From: Pseudomonas sp. MWU15-20650
GTDB lineage: Bacteria > Pseudomonadota > Gammaproteobacteria > Pseudomonadales > Pseudomonadaceae
Direction of reading: 5' to 3'
NCBI RefSeq assembly: GCF_023242475.1
Contig: NZ_JALJFG010000039.1
Location: 1-62,046 of the forward strand
DNA length: 62,046 bases
Numbering within the stretch: the stretch's first letter is position 1; every line of letters begins with the position of its first letter. The notes under the pieces were generated by a model, which ran no database searches, had not been told where the DNA came from, and saw only the letters and a program-made list of their open reading frames with translations. Of the stretch, positions 1-7,971 are shown one piece after another. The translations under genes were made by a program, and so were the position numbers.

Positions 1-26
1 AGGCATTAGGGCTTGCCCCCTCTCAC
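1..26. repeat. Partial REP element cut by the window edge
   Basis: The first bases hold the right-hand half of the palindrome seen complete at 6219, 13374, 36767 and 51761 (core GGGCTTGCCCCCTCTCAC). The left half lies outside the window. Confidence 0.7.
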
Positions 27-51
27 ATTTGATTGAGTTCACACGCCAGGC

Positions 52-429
52 TCAGGCAGTTTTCCAGGTGATCTCTTCTTCACCATCGGCGCTGATGCGT
101 ATCCAGCGATCGGCACTTTCCTCGCCTTCTTCCTCAACCCAAGTCCCTGGCGCGCAGCGCACTTCCACGTTCAGCGCAGCAAACGCAGCGCGGGCGCAGG
201 CGATGTCGTCTTCCCATGGGGTCTGGTCGCTGTCCAGGAACAGGCTGTTCCACTTGCCGACGGCTTTGGGCAGCCAGGTAACGGGCACACTGCCAGCTTT
301 GCATTTGTAGGTCTGGCCTTTCTGGACCCAGTCGGAGCAAGAGCCCAGTGCGGTGCCCAGCCAGGCGGCGATGGCCTTGTGATCGACGTCGGCGTCCTTC
401 AGGTAAATCTCGATATCAGGTTGGCGCAT
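52..429 (-). CDS. Conserved hypothetical protein, 125 aa
   Basis: This is a small acidic, soluble protein with no signal peptide or membrane segment. I do not recognise a named domain. It has three Cys residues and several Trp, and its C-terminal part is Glu/Asp-rich. The ATG at 429 is preferred over an upstream start because GAGGA lies about six bases before it. It follows rlmA on the same strand after about 70 bases, so it may be the last gene of a dapE-rlmA unit. A protein of this kind beside rlmA is, from memory, usual in Pseudomonas. The function is unknown. Confidence 0.7.
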   Translation of the reverse strand: MRQPDIEIYLKDADVDHKAIAAWLGTALGSCSDWVQKGQTYKCKAGSVPVTWLPKAVGKWNSLFLDSDQTPWEDDIACARAAFAALNVEVRCAPGTWVEEEGEESADRWIRISADGEEEITWKTA

Positions 430-500
430 GGATGTTCCTCGTTGCGGGATTCGAAAATCCATTCGCGGATGTCAGGTGGGCGCAGTGCCCGAAAAGTCGG

Positions 501-1310
501 TTATTGAAGCACGAAATAATCGTAGCGCATCGAAACGGTGACCAGCAGCGGCTCAGTGGCCTCGATGACTTCAGCACGGCGCTCGGCACTCGCGCGCCAG
601 CCGTGGGGTGTCATCGCCAGCAGGTTGGCGCGGTCCTTGGGGTCGACCAGGCTCAACCTGAACGCCAGGGTTTCGCTGTGTGCCAGGCTCATACCTTCCG
701 GCACCAGGGCCAAGTGCTTGTCGTCAGTGTATTCACGCACTTCATCGTACAAGCGTTCACGCAGTTCCATCAGGTGACCGGCAGTCGGGCCTACCTTCAT
801 CAAGCCGCCACCCGGGCTGAGCAGGCGCTTGGCTTCTTGCCAGTCCAATGGGCTGAATACGCTGGCGAGGAACTGGCAACTGGCGTCGGCCAACGGCACG
901 CGGGCCATGCTGGCGATCAACCAGGTCAGCGCCGGGTTGCGTTTGCATGCGCGTTTGACGGCCTCTTTGGAGATATCCAGCGCATAGCCGTCGGCGTGGG
1001 GCAGGGCCTCGGCGATTTGCGCGGTGTAGTAACCCTCGCCACAACCGATGTCCACCCAGCGCTGCGGTGCACGCTCTGCGGCGAGCTCGGCCAGGCGCTT
1101 GGCCACTGGGGCGTAATGCCCGGCGTTGAGAAAGTCGCGGCGCGCTTGGACCATCGCCAGGTTATCGCCCGGGTCGCGGCTGTTCTTGTGCTGCACCGGC
1201 AACAGGTTCAGGTAACCCTGGCGCGCGCGGTCGAAGCGGTGCCCGGCCGGGCACGCCACGCCGTTATCCACCGCATTGAGCGGGGCGTTGCAAATGGGGC
1301 AGGCAAGCAT
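501..1310 (-). CDS. rlmA: 23S rRNA (guanine-N1)-methyltransferase RlmA type
   Basis: RlmA enzymes methylate N1 of a guanine in 23S rRNA helix 35 (G745 in E. coli) using S-adenosylmethionine. The 269-residue protein begins with the family's zinc site, CPIC at residues 4-7 followed by C20 and H24. A class I methyltransferase fold follows, with the SAM motif VDIGCGEG at about residues 86-93. Length and domain order fit the family. The start codon overlaps the dapE stop by one base (TGATG), so the two are probably translationally coupled. Specificity for G745 rather than the neighbouring position is inferred from the family. Confidence 0.9.
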   Translation of the reverse strand: MLACPICNAPLNAVDNGVACPAGHRFDRARQGYLNLLPVQHKNSRDPGDNLAMVQARRDFLNAGHYAPVAKRLAELAAERAPQRWVDIGCGEGYYTAQIAEALPHADGYALDISKEAVKRACKRNPALTWLIASMARVPLADASCQFLASVFSPLDWQEAKRLLSPGGGLMKVGPTAGHLMELRERLYDEVREYTDDKHLALVPEGMSLAHSETLAFRLSLVDPKDRANLLAMTPHGWRASAERRAEVIEATEPLLVTVSMRYDYFVLQ

Positions 1311-2461
1311 CAGGCGAGCAACTTGATCAGGGTCTGGTAGTAGATTTCGGTCAGCACATCGAGGTCGCTGGCCAGGATGCGCTCATTGACCTGGTGGATC
1401 GTCGCATTCACCGGGCCAAGCTCGACCACCTGGGTGCCGAGGGTCGCAATGAAACGCCCATCGGAGGTGCCGCCGCTGGTAGAGGCCTTGGTCTCACGAC
1501 CGGTAATCGCCTTGATGCTGGCCGATACTGCATCCAGCAGAGCCCCCGGTTCGGTCAGGAACGGCAGGCCCGACAGCGCCCACTCCACATGCCAGTCCAG
1601 GCCATGTTTGTCCAGAATCGCCGCGACCCGTTGTTGCAAACCTTCAACGGTGGATTCGGTGGAGAAGCGGAAGTTGAATACCGCCGTCAGGTCACCGGGG
1701 ATCACGTTGGTCGCGCCCGTGCCCGAGTTGAGGTTGGAAATCTGGAAGCTGGTCGGCGGGAAGAAGGTGTTGCCGTTATCCCAATGTTCGGCTGCCAGTT
1801 CCGCCAGGGCGGGAGCGGCCAGGTGAATCGGGTTCTTCGCCAGGTGCGGGTAAGCCACGTGGCCCTGTACACCGCGTACGGTCAACGTGGCGCCGAGAGA
1901 GCCGCGACGACCGTTCTTGACCACGTCGCCGACCAGGGTGGTGCTCGACGGTTCGCCGACGATGCACCAGTCCAGGCGCTCCTTGCGGGCGGCCAGGCGC
2001 TCGATCACAGCTTTGGTGCCGTGGTGGGCCGGGCCTTCTTCATCGCTGGTGATCAGGAAGGCCACCGAGCCCTTGTGGTCAGGGTAGTCCCTGACAAAAC
2101 GCTCCGAAGCCACCAGCATCGCCGCCAGGCTGCCCTTCATGTCGGCCGCGCCACGGCCGCAGAGCATGCCGTTTTCATCGATCAACGCATCGAAGGGGTC
2201 GTTCTGCCAGGCTTGTACCGGGCCGGTCGGCACCACGTCGGTGTGGCCGGCAAAGCACAGTACCGGGCCGTCATGCTTGCCATGGGTAGCCCAGAAGTTG
2301 TCCACATCTTCGATACGCATCGGCTCCAGCGCAAAACCGGCGTCGCCCAGGCGCTGCATCATCAGCTTCTGGCAATCGGCGTCGATCGGCGTGACCGACG
2401 GGCGACGGATCAGGTCGATGGCAAGTTGAAGGGTCGGCGATAGGTCGGCATGGGCCGTCAT
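1310..2461 (-). CDS. dapE: Succinyl-diaminopimelate desuccinylase
   Basis: DapE hydrolyses N-succinyl-L,L-diaminopimelate to L,L-diaminopimelate and succinate, a late step of lysine and peptidoglycan precursor synthesis in the cytoplasm. The 383-residue protein shows the M20 dinuclear zinc site: H73 and D75 in GHTDVVP, D106 in GRGAADMKG, the catalytic and metal glutamates E141 and E142 in SDEEGP, and a C-terminal His in the IHQVNE motif. The ATG at 2461 begins MTAHADLSP, as in homologues; the reading frame stays open 45 bases further upstream but lacks family similarity there. dapD and dapC, which act earlier in the same pathway, lie 6-10 kb away. Confidence 0.96.
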   Translation of the reverse strand: MTAHADLSPTLQLAIDLIRRPSVTPIDADCQKLMMQRLGDAGFALEPMRIEDVDNFWATHGKHDGPVLCFAGHTDVVPTGPVQAWQNDPFDALIDENGMLCGRGAADMKGSLAAMLVASERFVRDYPDHKGSVAFLITSDEEGPAHHGTKAVIERLAARKERLDWCIVGEPSSTTLVGDVVKNGRRGSLGATLTVRGVQGHVAYPHLAKNPIHLAAPALAELAAEHWDNGNTFFPPTSFQISNLNSGTGATNVIPGDLTAVFNFRFSTESTVEGLQQRVAAILDKHGLDWHVEWALSGLPFLTEPGALLDAVSASIKAITGRETKASTSGGTSDGRFIATLGTQVVELGPVNATIHQVNERILASDLDVLTEIYYQTLIKLLA

Positions 2462-2528
2462 GGGAAAACTCCGGGAAGCGTATTTGGAAGAGCAGGGCGG
2501 GCACACAAAAGGGCCGTTATCTTATAGC

Positions 2529-2555
2529 AAAACGGCGGCCAGAGGCCGCCGTTTA
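2529..2555 (-). terminator. Intrinsic terminator after the glucan synthase gene
   Basis: There is a perfect 11-bp stem (AAACGGCGGCC/GGCCGCCGTTT) with a 3-base loop. Read on the minus strand it ends in TTTTG. It separates the glucan synthase gene from dapE, so dapE probably has its own promoter in 2462-2528. Confidence 0.8.
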
Positions 2556-2572
2556 GTGCATTGCGCAAGTTT

Positions 2573-5164
2573 TTACTCAGCCGTCACCGGCTCGAGCTTC
2601 GCCACCGGTTTTGGCAGCGACGAGAGGAACGCCATGATCAACGCCGCCACATACGGCAGCGATTGCACCAGCAGCATCACCACCCAGAAGCGTATGTCGT
2701 TGCTGGGCAGGCCCTGCACCAGGTAGATCCCCAGTGCTGCGCCCCACAACAGCAGCATGATGAACATTTCTTCGCGGGCTTCGGAAATCGCTACCCAGAA
2801 ACCATGGTTATCCGCGTTTTTCGGCGTGCGGAAGAACGGAATGCTGGTGGTGAAGAAACCATACAGCACCGCCTTGGCGATGGTGTGAGACAACGCCAAC
2901 CCGGCCAGCGCCGCGCAGAACGCGTCCTTGAGGTTCACACCGACTGCACGGCGGTACAGGAAGATGATCTTGCCCACCTTGAACACGAACAGTGCCAGCG
3001 GCGGGATTGCGAAGATCAGCAGCGGCGGGTCGACCCGCGTCGGCACGATAATCATCGCCGCCGACCACAACAGCGCACCCACGGTGAAGAAGATGTTCAT
3101 GCCGTCCGCCACCCACGGCAACCAGCCCGCGAGGAAGTGGTAGCGCTGGCCACGGGTCAGCTCGGTGTCCTTGCCGCGCAACAGGCTCGCGGTGTGACGC
3201 TTGATGATCTGGATGGCGCCATAGGCCCAGCGGAAACGCTGTTTCTTGAAGTCGATAAAGGTGTCGGGCATCAGGCCCTTGCCGTAGCTGTCGTGGTAAT
3301 ACGCCGCTGACAGACCTTTCTCGAATACGCGCAGGCCCAGCTCGGCATCTTCACAGATGCACCAGTCGGCCCAGCCCAACTCCTCCAGGACCGAGCGCCG
3401 GGTCATGGTCATGGTGCCGTGCTGGATGATCGCGTCACGGTCGTTACGGGTGACCATGCCGATATGGAAGAAGCCTTTGTATTCCGCGTAGCAGAGCTTC
3501 TTGAAGGTGCTTTCGTTCTGGTCGCGATAATCTTGCGGCGATTGCACCACGGCGATTTTCGGGTCGGCAAAGTGCGGCACCATGTGCTTGAGCCAGTTTG
3601 GCGACACGCAGTAGTCCGAGTCGATCACCGCGATCACTTCGGCATCCTTGGCGGTGTGCGGGATCAGGTAGTTCAGCGCGCCGCCCTTGAAACCGGCCAG
3701 GGGCGAGACGTGGAAGAACTTGAAGCGCGGGCCGAGGGTTTCGCAGTAGTCGCGCACCGGCTCCCAAACCGCCGGGTCCTTGGTGTTGTTGTCGATGATC
3801 AGGACTTCGTAGTCCGGGTAATCGAGGGCGGCCAGGGCGTCGAGGGTCTGTTTGACCATCTCCGGCGGCTCGTTGTAGCACGGCACATGGATCGACACTT
3901 TCGGGCGGTAGTCCGAATCGCCCTCCACGGGCAGGAATTCACGTCGGCGCTTGTGGGTCCACACGGCTTCCGCCAGCTCGTGGGCTTCGGTCAGCAACAC
4001 GATAAACACGCCCAGTGCGCCGAGGGCCAGCAAGATACCGACGGTCACGCTGAACCAGGTGCTGTATTGCTGGCTGTAGTCGTAGCCGATCCACACCAGC
4101 ACTGACCCGCACAGGAAGGCGATAAACGTCAGGAAGGTGCGGCCACGCTGGCGCAGGGCCGAGCCGTCGATCATCAGCAACGTCAGCGATAGCAGCGCCA
4201 GCACCACCGAGCCGATGGCCAGCACGCGCCATTGCGGGATCGCGACGACCGGGCCTTCAAAGTTGAATTTCTGCTGGCGTGCGGCGTTGTAAACACCCCA
4301 ATAGGCGCCAGCAGAGCCTTCGTCACTGACTTTCCACGGCTGGTCGAAGGCCTCGATCACGAAGTAGTTGTAGCCCTGGCGGTTCAGCTTGTTGACCAGT
4401 GTGCGCAGGTAAATCGCCTGGTCTGCCGGGGACGTTTCATTGCCTCCGCGCATACGTCCGTTGCTCGGCCAGCCAACCTCCGACAGCAGCAGTGGCTTTT
4501 TCGGGAACAGCTTCTTCAGATCGCGGGCGCGGTCGAGTACGTACTGGCCGGCCTTGTCCATGGGAATAAACTCCCAGAACGGCAAGATGTGCGCGGCGAT
4601 CAGGTCGACGTGCTTGGCCAGTTGCGGGTTCTTTTCCCAGATGTGCCATTGCTCGGACGTCGTCACCGGCACTTTCACGGCGGCGCGCACCCGGTCCAGC
4701 AACGCGATCAGCGCCTCAGGCGTGATTTCTTCACGGAACAACGCTTCGTTGCCGACTACCACACGCACGACGCTGCGCGAGCTGTTGGCTAATTCGATAG
4801 CGCGTTGGATCTCGCGTTCGTTACGCTCAAGATCCGGGCTGATCCAGATCCCCAGGGTCACCCGCAGGCCGAACTCTTCCGCCAGCTTGGGGATATCCCC
4901 CAGGGTGCCGTCGACCGAGTAGGTACGGATGTTGTCGGTCAGCTTGCTCATGATCGCAAGATCCTGACGCATCTGGTCGTCGGTGGGGTATTGGTCTTTC
5001 TGTGGGAACTGGCCTTGCTGGAACGGCGAGTAAGAAAAACCGGAGATCTGTTCAGGCCAGTTGGGGGTAGTGACCGGGCGGTTGATCAGCGCCCAGAAGC
5101 CGGTGAACAGCGCGGCAATTGCCAGCACCACCACCAGGTTGAGTCCAAATTTACGCGATGACAT
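2573..5164 (-). CDS. ndvB: Beta-(1,3)-glucan synthase, GH17 plus GT2 (NdvB-like)
   Basis: This is an 863-residue inner-membrane protein. After an N-terminal membrane anchor (about 7-27) comes a periplasmic GH17-like domain with both expected glutamates, E140 in VVVGNEAL and E229 in LLSEVGWPS. Three membrane segments follow (about 312-331, 343-360 and 370-391). Next is a cytoplasmic family 2 glycosyltransferase with the DSD motif at 515-517, ED at 605-606 and QRFRW at 642-646, then further membrane helices. In P. aeruginosa the homologue next to dapE makes cyclic beta-1,3-glucans linked to biofilm antibiotic tolerance. The GH17 part is thought to act as a transglycosylase. The start at 5164 gives the normal family length. 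It is divergent from tcdA and followed by a terminator. Confidence 0.88.
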   Translation of the reverse strand: MSSRKFGLNLVVVLAIAALFTGFWALINRPVTTPNWPEQISGFSYSPFQQGQFPQKDQYPTDDQMRQDLAIMSKLTDNIRTYSVDGTLGDIPKLAEEFGLRVTLGIWISPDLERNEREIQRAIELANSSRSVVRVVVGNEALFREEITPEALIALLDRVRAAVKVPVTTSEQWHIWEKNPQLAKHVDLIAAHILPFWEFIPMDKAGQYVLDRARDLKKLFPKKPLLLSEVGWPSNGRMRGGNETSPADQAIYLRTLVNKLNRQGYNYFVIEAFDQPWKVSDEGSAGAYWGVYNAARQQKFNFEGPVVAIPQWRVLAIGSVVLALLSLTLLMIDGSALRQRGRTFLTFIAFLCGSVLVWIGYDYSQQYSTWFSVTVGILLALGALGVFIVLLTEAHELAEAVWTHKRRREFLPVEGDSDYRPKVSIHVPCYNEPPEMVKQTLDALAALDYPDYEVLIIDNNTKDPAVWEPVRDYCETLGPRFKFFHVSPLAGFKGGALNYLIPHTAKDAEVIAVIDSDYCVSPNWLKHMVPHFADPKIAVVQSPQDYRDQNESTFKKLCYAEYKGFFHIGMVTRNDRDAIIQHGTMTMTRRSVLEELGWADWCICEDAELGLRVFEKGLSAAYYHDSYGKGLMPDTFIDFKKQRFRWAYGAIQIIKRHTASLLRGKDTELTRGQRYHFLAGWLPWVADGMNIFFTVGALLWSAAMIIVPTRVDPPLLIFAIPPLALFVFKVGKIIFLYRRAVGVNLKDAFCAALAGLALSHTIAKAVLYGFFTTSIPFFRTPKNADNHGFWVAISEAREEMFIMLLLWGAALGIYLVQGLPSNDIRFWVVMLLVQSLPYVAALIMAFLSSLPKPVAKLEPVTAE

Positions 5165-5381
5165 GGCGATTTCGGGTTCCAAAGGGTGTGGAACGAAAAG
5201 AGGTGTCGGCTTGCGCCGAACGGCGCGCATCCTACACCGGCGTCTCCCTGAACGTATAGCAGACAGAGAAAAGCCGGACGTTAGTCCGCGAATGTTCACC
5301 TAAGTTCTTTACTTGTAGCTTGTCGCTTCGAACTTGTCGCTCTGTAGTCCATAATGCGCGCCGGTTTTTGGGGTAATGATG

Positions 5382-6191
5382 ATGAGTACAGAAGATCCGC
5401 GGTTTGCAGGCGTTGCCCGCTTGTACGGCATTGAGGGCCTGGAACGCTTGAAAGCGGCCCATGTGGCGATCGTCGGCGTCGGCGGTGTCGGCTCCTGGGC
5501 GGCGGAAGCCGTGGCCCGTTGCGGGGTGGGCGAGATTTCGCTGTTTGACCTGGACGATGTCTGCGTCAGCAACAGCAACCGCCAGTTGCACGCCCTGGAC
5601 AGCACCGTGGGCAAGCCCAAGGTCGAGGTGATGGCCGAGCGCCTGCGCGGCATCAACCCGGATTGCGTCGTGCATGCGGTGGCGGACTTCGTCACCCGCG
5701 ACACCATGGCCGAGTACATCACCCCAACGATCGATTGCGTCATCGATTGCATCGACGCCGTCAACGCCAAGGCGGCGCTGATCGCCTGGTGCAAACGCCG
5801 CAAGATCCAGATCATCACCACCGGCGGCGCGGGTGGGCAGATCGACCCGACCCTGATCCAGGTCTGCGACTTGAACCGCACCTTCAACGACCCGCTGGCT
5901 TCGAAAGTGCGCTCCACCCTGCGCCGTGACTATGGCTTCTCACGCACGGTGACTCGCCACTACAGCGTGCCGTGTGTGTTTTCTACCGAGCAACTGCGCT
6001 ATCCCAAGCCAGACGGCAGCATCTGTTTGCAGAAAAGCTTTGTGGGGGATGGCGTCAAGCTGGACTGCGCCGGTGGGTTTGGCGCGGTGATGATGGTGAC
6101 GGCTACCTTCGGGATGGTGGCGGCGACCAAGGCGGTGGACAAGATTGTGGCTGGAGTGCGTAGACCTTCGGAGCGGGTCAAGCCCACCTGA
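5382..6191 (+). CDS. tcdA: tRNA threonylcarbamoyladenosine dehydratase
   Basis: TcdA (CsdL) is an E1-like enzyme that uses ATP to dehydrate t6A37 of tRNA to cyclic ct6A. The protein has the ThiF/E1 nucleotide-binding loop VGVGGVGSWAAE near the N terminus and the family's GYGFSRT-like segment later. Three ATG codons lie in a row (5376, 5379, 5382). The third is chosen because GGGG at 5370-5373 is then eight bases upstream and the protein begins MSTEDPRF, giving 269 residues. The gene converges on csdE-csdA, which encode the sulfur-transfer partners of TcdA in E. coli. Confidence 0.93.
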   Translation: MSTEDPRFAGVARLYGIEGLERLKAAHVAIVGVGGVGSWAAEAVARCGVGEISLFDLDDVCVSNSNRQLHALDSTVGKPKVEVMAERLRGINPDCVVHAVADFVTRDTMAEYITPTIDCVIDCIDAVNAKAALIAWCKRRKIQIITTGGAGGQIDPTLIQVCDLNRTFNDPLASKVRSTLRRDYGFSRTVTRHYSVPCVFSTEQLRYPKPDGSICLQKSFVGDGVKLDCAGGFGAVMMVTATFGMVAATKAVDKIVAGVRRPSERVKPT

Positions 6192-6218
6192 GTCCAGCGG
6201 CCGTGCACAGCTCAGCAT

Positions 6219-6303
6219 GTGGAGGGGCTTGCTCCCGATAGCGGTGGATCAGTCGATGACCTCGTGGTTGACACTCAGCAATCGGGAGCAAGCTCCTTCC
6301 CAC
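6219..6303. repeat. REPIN (paired inverted REP)
   Basis: Two inverted palindromic arms (GTGGAGGGGCTTGCTCCCGAT and its complement near 6281-6303) flank a spacer of about 40 bases. It lies between the convergent genes tcdA and csdE and overlaps the 3' end of csdE, supplying its last eight sense codons and its stop. Confidence 0.88.
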
Positions 6304-6700
6304 AAAGGTCGCGCATGCGCTGCAGGACTGCATTCAAGCCGTTGCTGCGCGACGGTGACAACTGCCGGGAAAGTCCGAGTTGATTGAACCAGTCGGGCAA
6401 GTCGAGCGCCTGCAACTCGGCCGCCGAGAGTCCGTTGACCCGCGCCAGCAGCAATGCCACCAAACCACGAATCATCCTCGCATCGCTGCTCGCGGCAAAT
6501 TGCCAATGACCGTGCTCCAAGCGCCCCACCAACCACACCAGGCTCTCGCAGCCCTGCACCAGGTTGGCATCGACCTTCTCCTCATCTGCCAATACGGGCA
6601 GACGTTCACCCCACTGCATCAGCATCCGGGCGCGTTGTTCCCAACTGCCGACGGCCTCAAAGGCCTCCAGCGCGGCAGCCGCATCTACCGGCAGGCTCAT
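6275..6700 (-). CDS. csdE: Sulfur acceptor protein CsdE/SufE family
   Basis: SufE-family proteins take persulfide sulfur from a type II cysteine desulfurase on a conserved Cys. That residue is visible in the GCES motif at about residues 50-53 of this 141-residue protein. It overlaps csdA by four bases (ATGA) and so is coupled to it. With TcdA next door, it is best read as CsdE of the CsdA-CsdE-TcdA set rather than SufE of the iron-sulfur suf operon; no suf genes are present. The last eight codons (GKELAPDC) are encoded by the REPIN, so the C terminus is probably not ancestral. Confidence 0.88.
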   Translation of the reverse strand: MSLPVDAAAALEAFEAVGSWEQRARMLMQWGERLPVLADEEKVDANLVQGCESLVWLVGRLEHGHWQFAASSDARMIRGLVALLLARVNGLSAAELQALDLPDWFNQLGLSRQLSPSRSNGLNAVLQRMRDLCGKELAPDC

Positions 6701-7902
6701 CGCAACATGTCCAGCGCCTGGTCCAGCGCTTCAAAGAAGCGCTCCAGATCATCGGAGTCGTTGTACAGCGCCAGGGACACACGGATCGCCCCGGACAAGT
6801 GCAGAGCCTTGAGCAAAGGCATGGCGCAATGGTGCCCGGCCCGTACGGCGATGCCTTGCTCGGTCAGCAGGTGAGCCAGGTCGGCGTTATGCACGCCGTC
6901 CACCACGAAGCTGACCAGCGCAACGCGCGGCGCGCCCAATACGCGCACGCCATTGCGTGCTTTCAGCCCGCGCAACAGGTAGTCATGCAGTGCCGCTTCA
7001 TGGGCGACCACGGCCTGTTGGTCTAGGGAACTGAGGTAGTCCAGGGCAGCGCCCAGGCCGATCACGCCGGCAATCGGCGGCGTACCGGCTTCAAAGCCCA
7101 ATGGGGCGGGGCGGAAGCTGGCGCTTTGGTAGTCGGCCTGTTGCACCATCTCGCCACCAAACTGCCAGTGGCGCAGGTGATGCAGGGCTTCGTTGCGGCC
7201 ATACAGCACGCCGACGCCATCCGGCCCGTACAGTTTGTGGCTGGAAAATACATAGAAGTCGCAGCCTAGGGCCTGCACATCGTGGCGACCATGGACGATG
7301 CCCTGGGCGCCATCGACCACGGTCAGGGCGTCGTGTGCCTTAGCCATTGCCAGCAAGGCTTCCAAGGGTTGCCAGGCGCCCAGCACGTTAGAGAGCTGGC
7401 TCACCGCCAGCAAGCGCGTGCGCGGGCCGACCAACGCCGCGGCAGCTTGAAGGTCAATCACGCCATCTTCGCCCAGCGGCAGTACCACCAGCGTGAGCGC
7501 ACGACGTTTGGCCAGTTGTTGCCAAGGCAACAGGTTGGCGTGGTGCTCCAGGGCGCTGATGACTATCTCATCGCCCGCCTTGAATAAGTGCTCCAGGCCA
7601 TAAGCCAGGAGGTTCAGCGCAGAGGTTGCGCCGTGAGTGAATACGATTTGCCCGCTGTCACCTGCGTTCAACCACTGCGCGACCTTGCTGCGACTGTCTT
7701 CAAACGCCTGGGTCGCATGGGCACCCGGCAGATGCTGGGCACGGTGCACATTGGCTGCGCCATTGGCGTAGTAATGGCTGATGGCATCCAACAGCGCCTG
7801 GGGTTTTTGCGTGGTGGCGGCGTTGTCCAGGTAGGTCTGGTCTTGCCGTTGCAGGGTGGCGATGGCCGGAAAGTCGGCGCGCCAAGGGGAGGGCACAAGC
7901 AT
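6697..7902 (-). CDS. csdA: Cysteine desulfurase, type II (CsdA/SufS family)
   Basis: This PLP enzyme converts cysteine to alanine and passes persulfide to its partner. Visible landmarks are the PLP lysine K223 in SSHKLYGPDG, the active-site Cys C359 in RAGHHCAMP, and the N-terminal LDNAATTQKP segment. It has 401 residues from the ATG at 7902; an in-frame TTG nine bases upstream is the only nearby alternative. The four-base overlap with csdE and the neighbouring tcdA indicate a role in supporting ct6A formation and sulfur transfer. Confidence 0.93.
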   Translation of the reverse strand: MLVPSPWRADFPAIATLQRQDQTYLDNAATTQKPQALLDAISHYYANGAANVHRAQHLPGAHATQAFEDSRSKVAQWLNAGDSGQIVFTHGATSALNLLAYGLEHLFKAGDEIVISALEHHANLLPWQQLAKRRALTLVVLPLGEDGVIDLQAAAALVGPRTRLLAVSQLSNVLGAWQPLEALLAMAKAHDALTVVDGAQGIVHGRHDVQALGCDFYVFSSHKLYGPDGVGVLYGRNEALHHLRHWQFGGEMVQQADYQSASFRPAPLGFEAGTPPIAGVIGLGAALDYLSSLDQQAVVAHEAALHDYLLRGLKARNGVRVLGAPRVALVSFVVDGVHNADLAHLLTEQGIAVRAGHHCAMPLLKALHLSGAIRVSLALYNDSDDLERFFEALDQALDMLR

Positions 7903-7971
7903 GGTGTTCAAGACTCGTATAAGCGAGCCGCACCCGAGGGGGGCGGCCCGCTAGTGGCATCGAGTGGCTGC

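Noticed and set aside
6219..6303. CRISPR-like repeat
   Set aside because: The elements are single paired palindromes scattered kilobases apart, not a regular array, and no cas genes are present.
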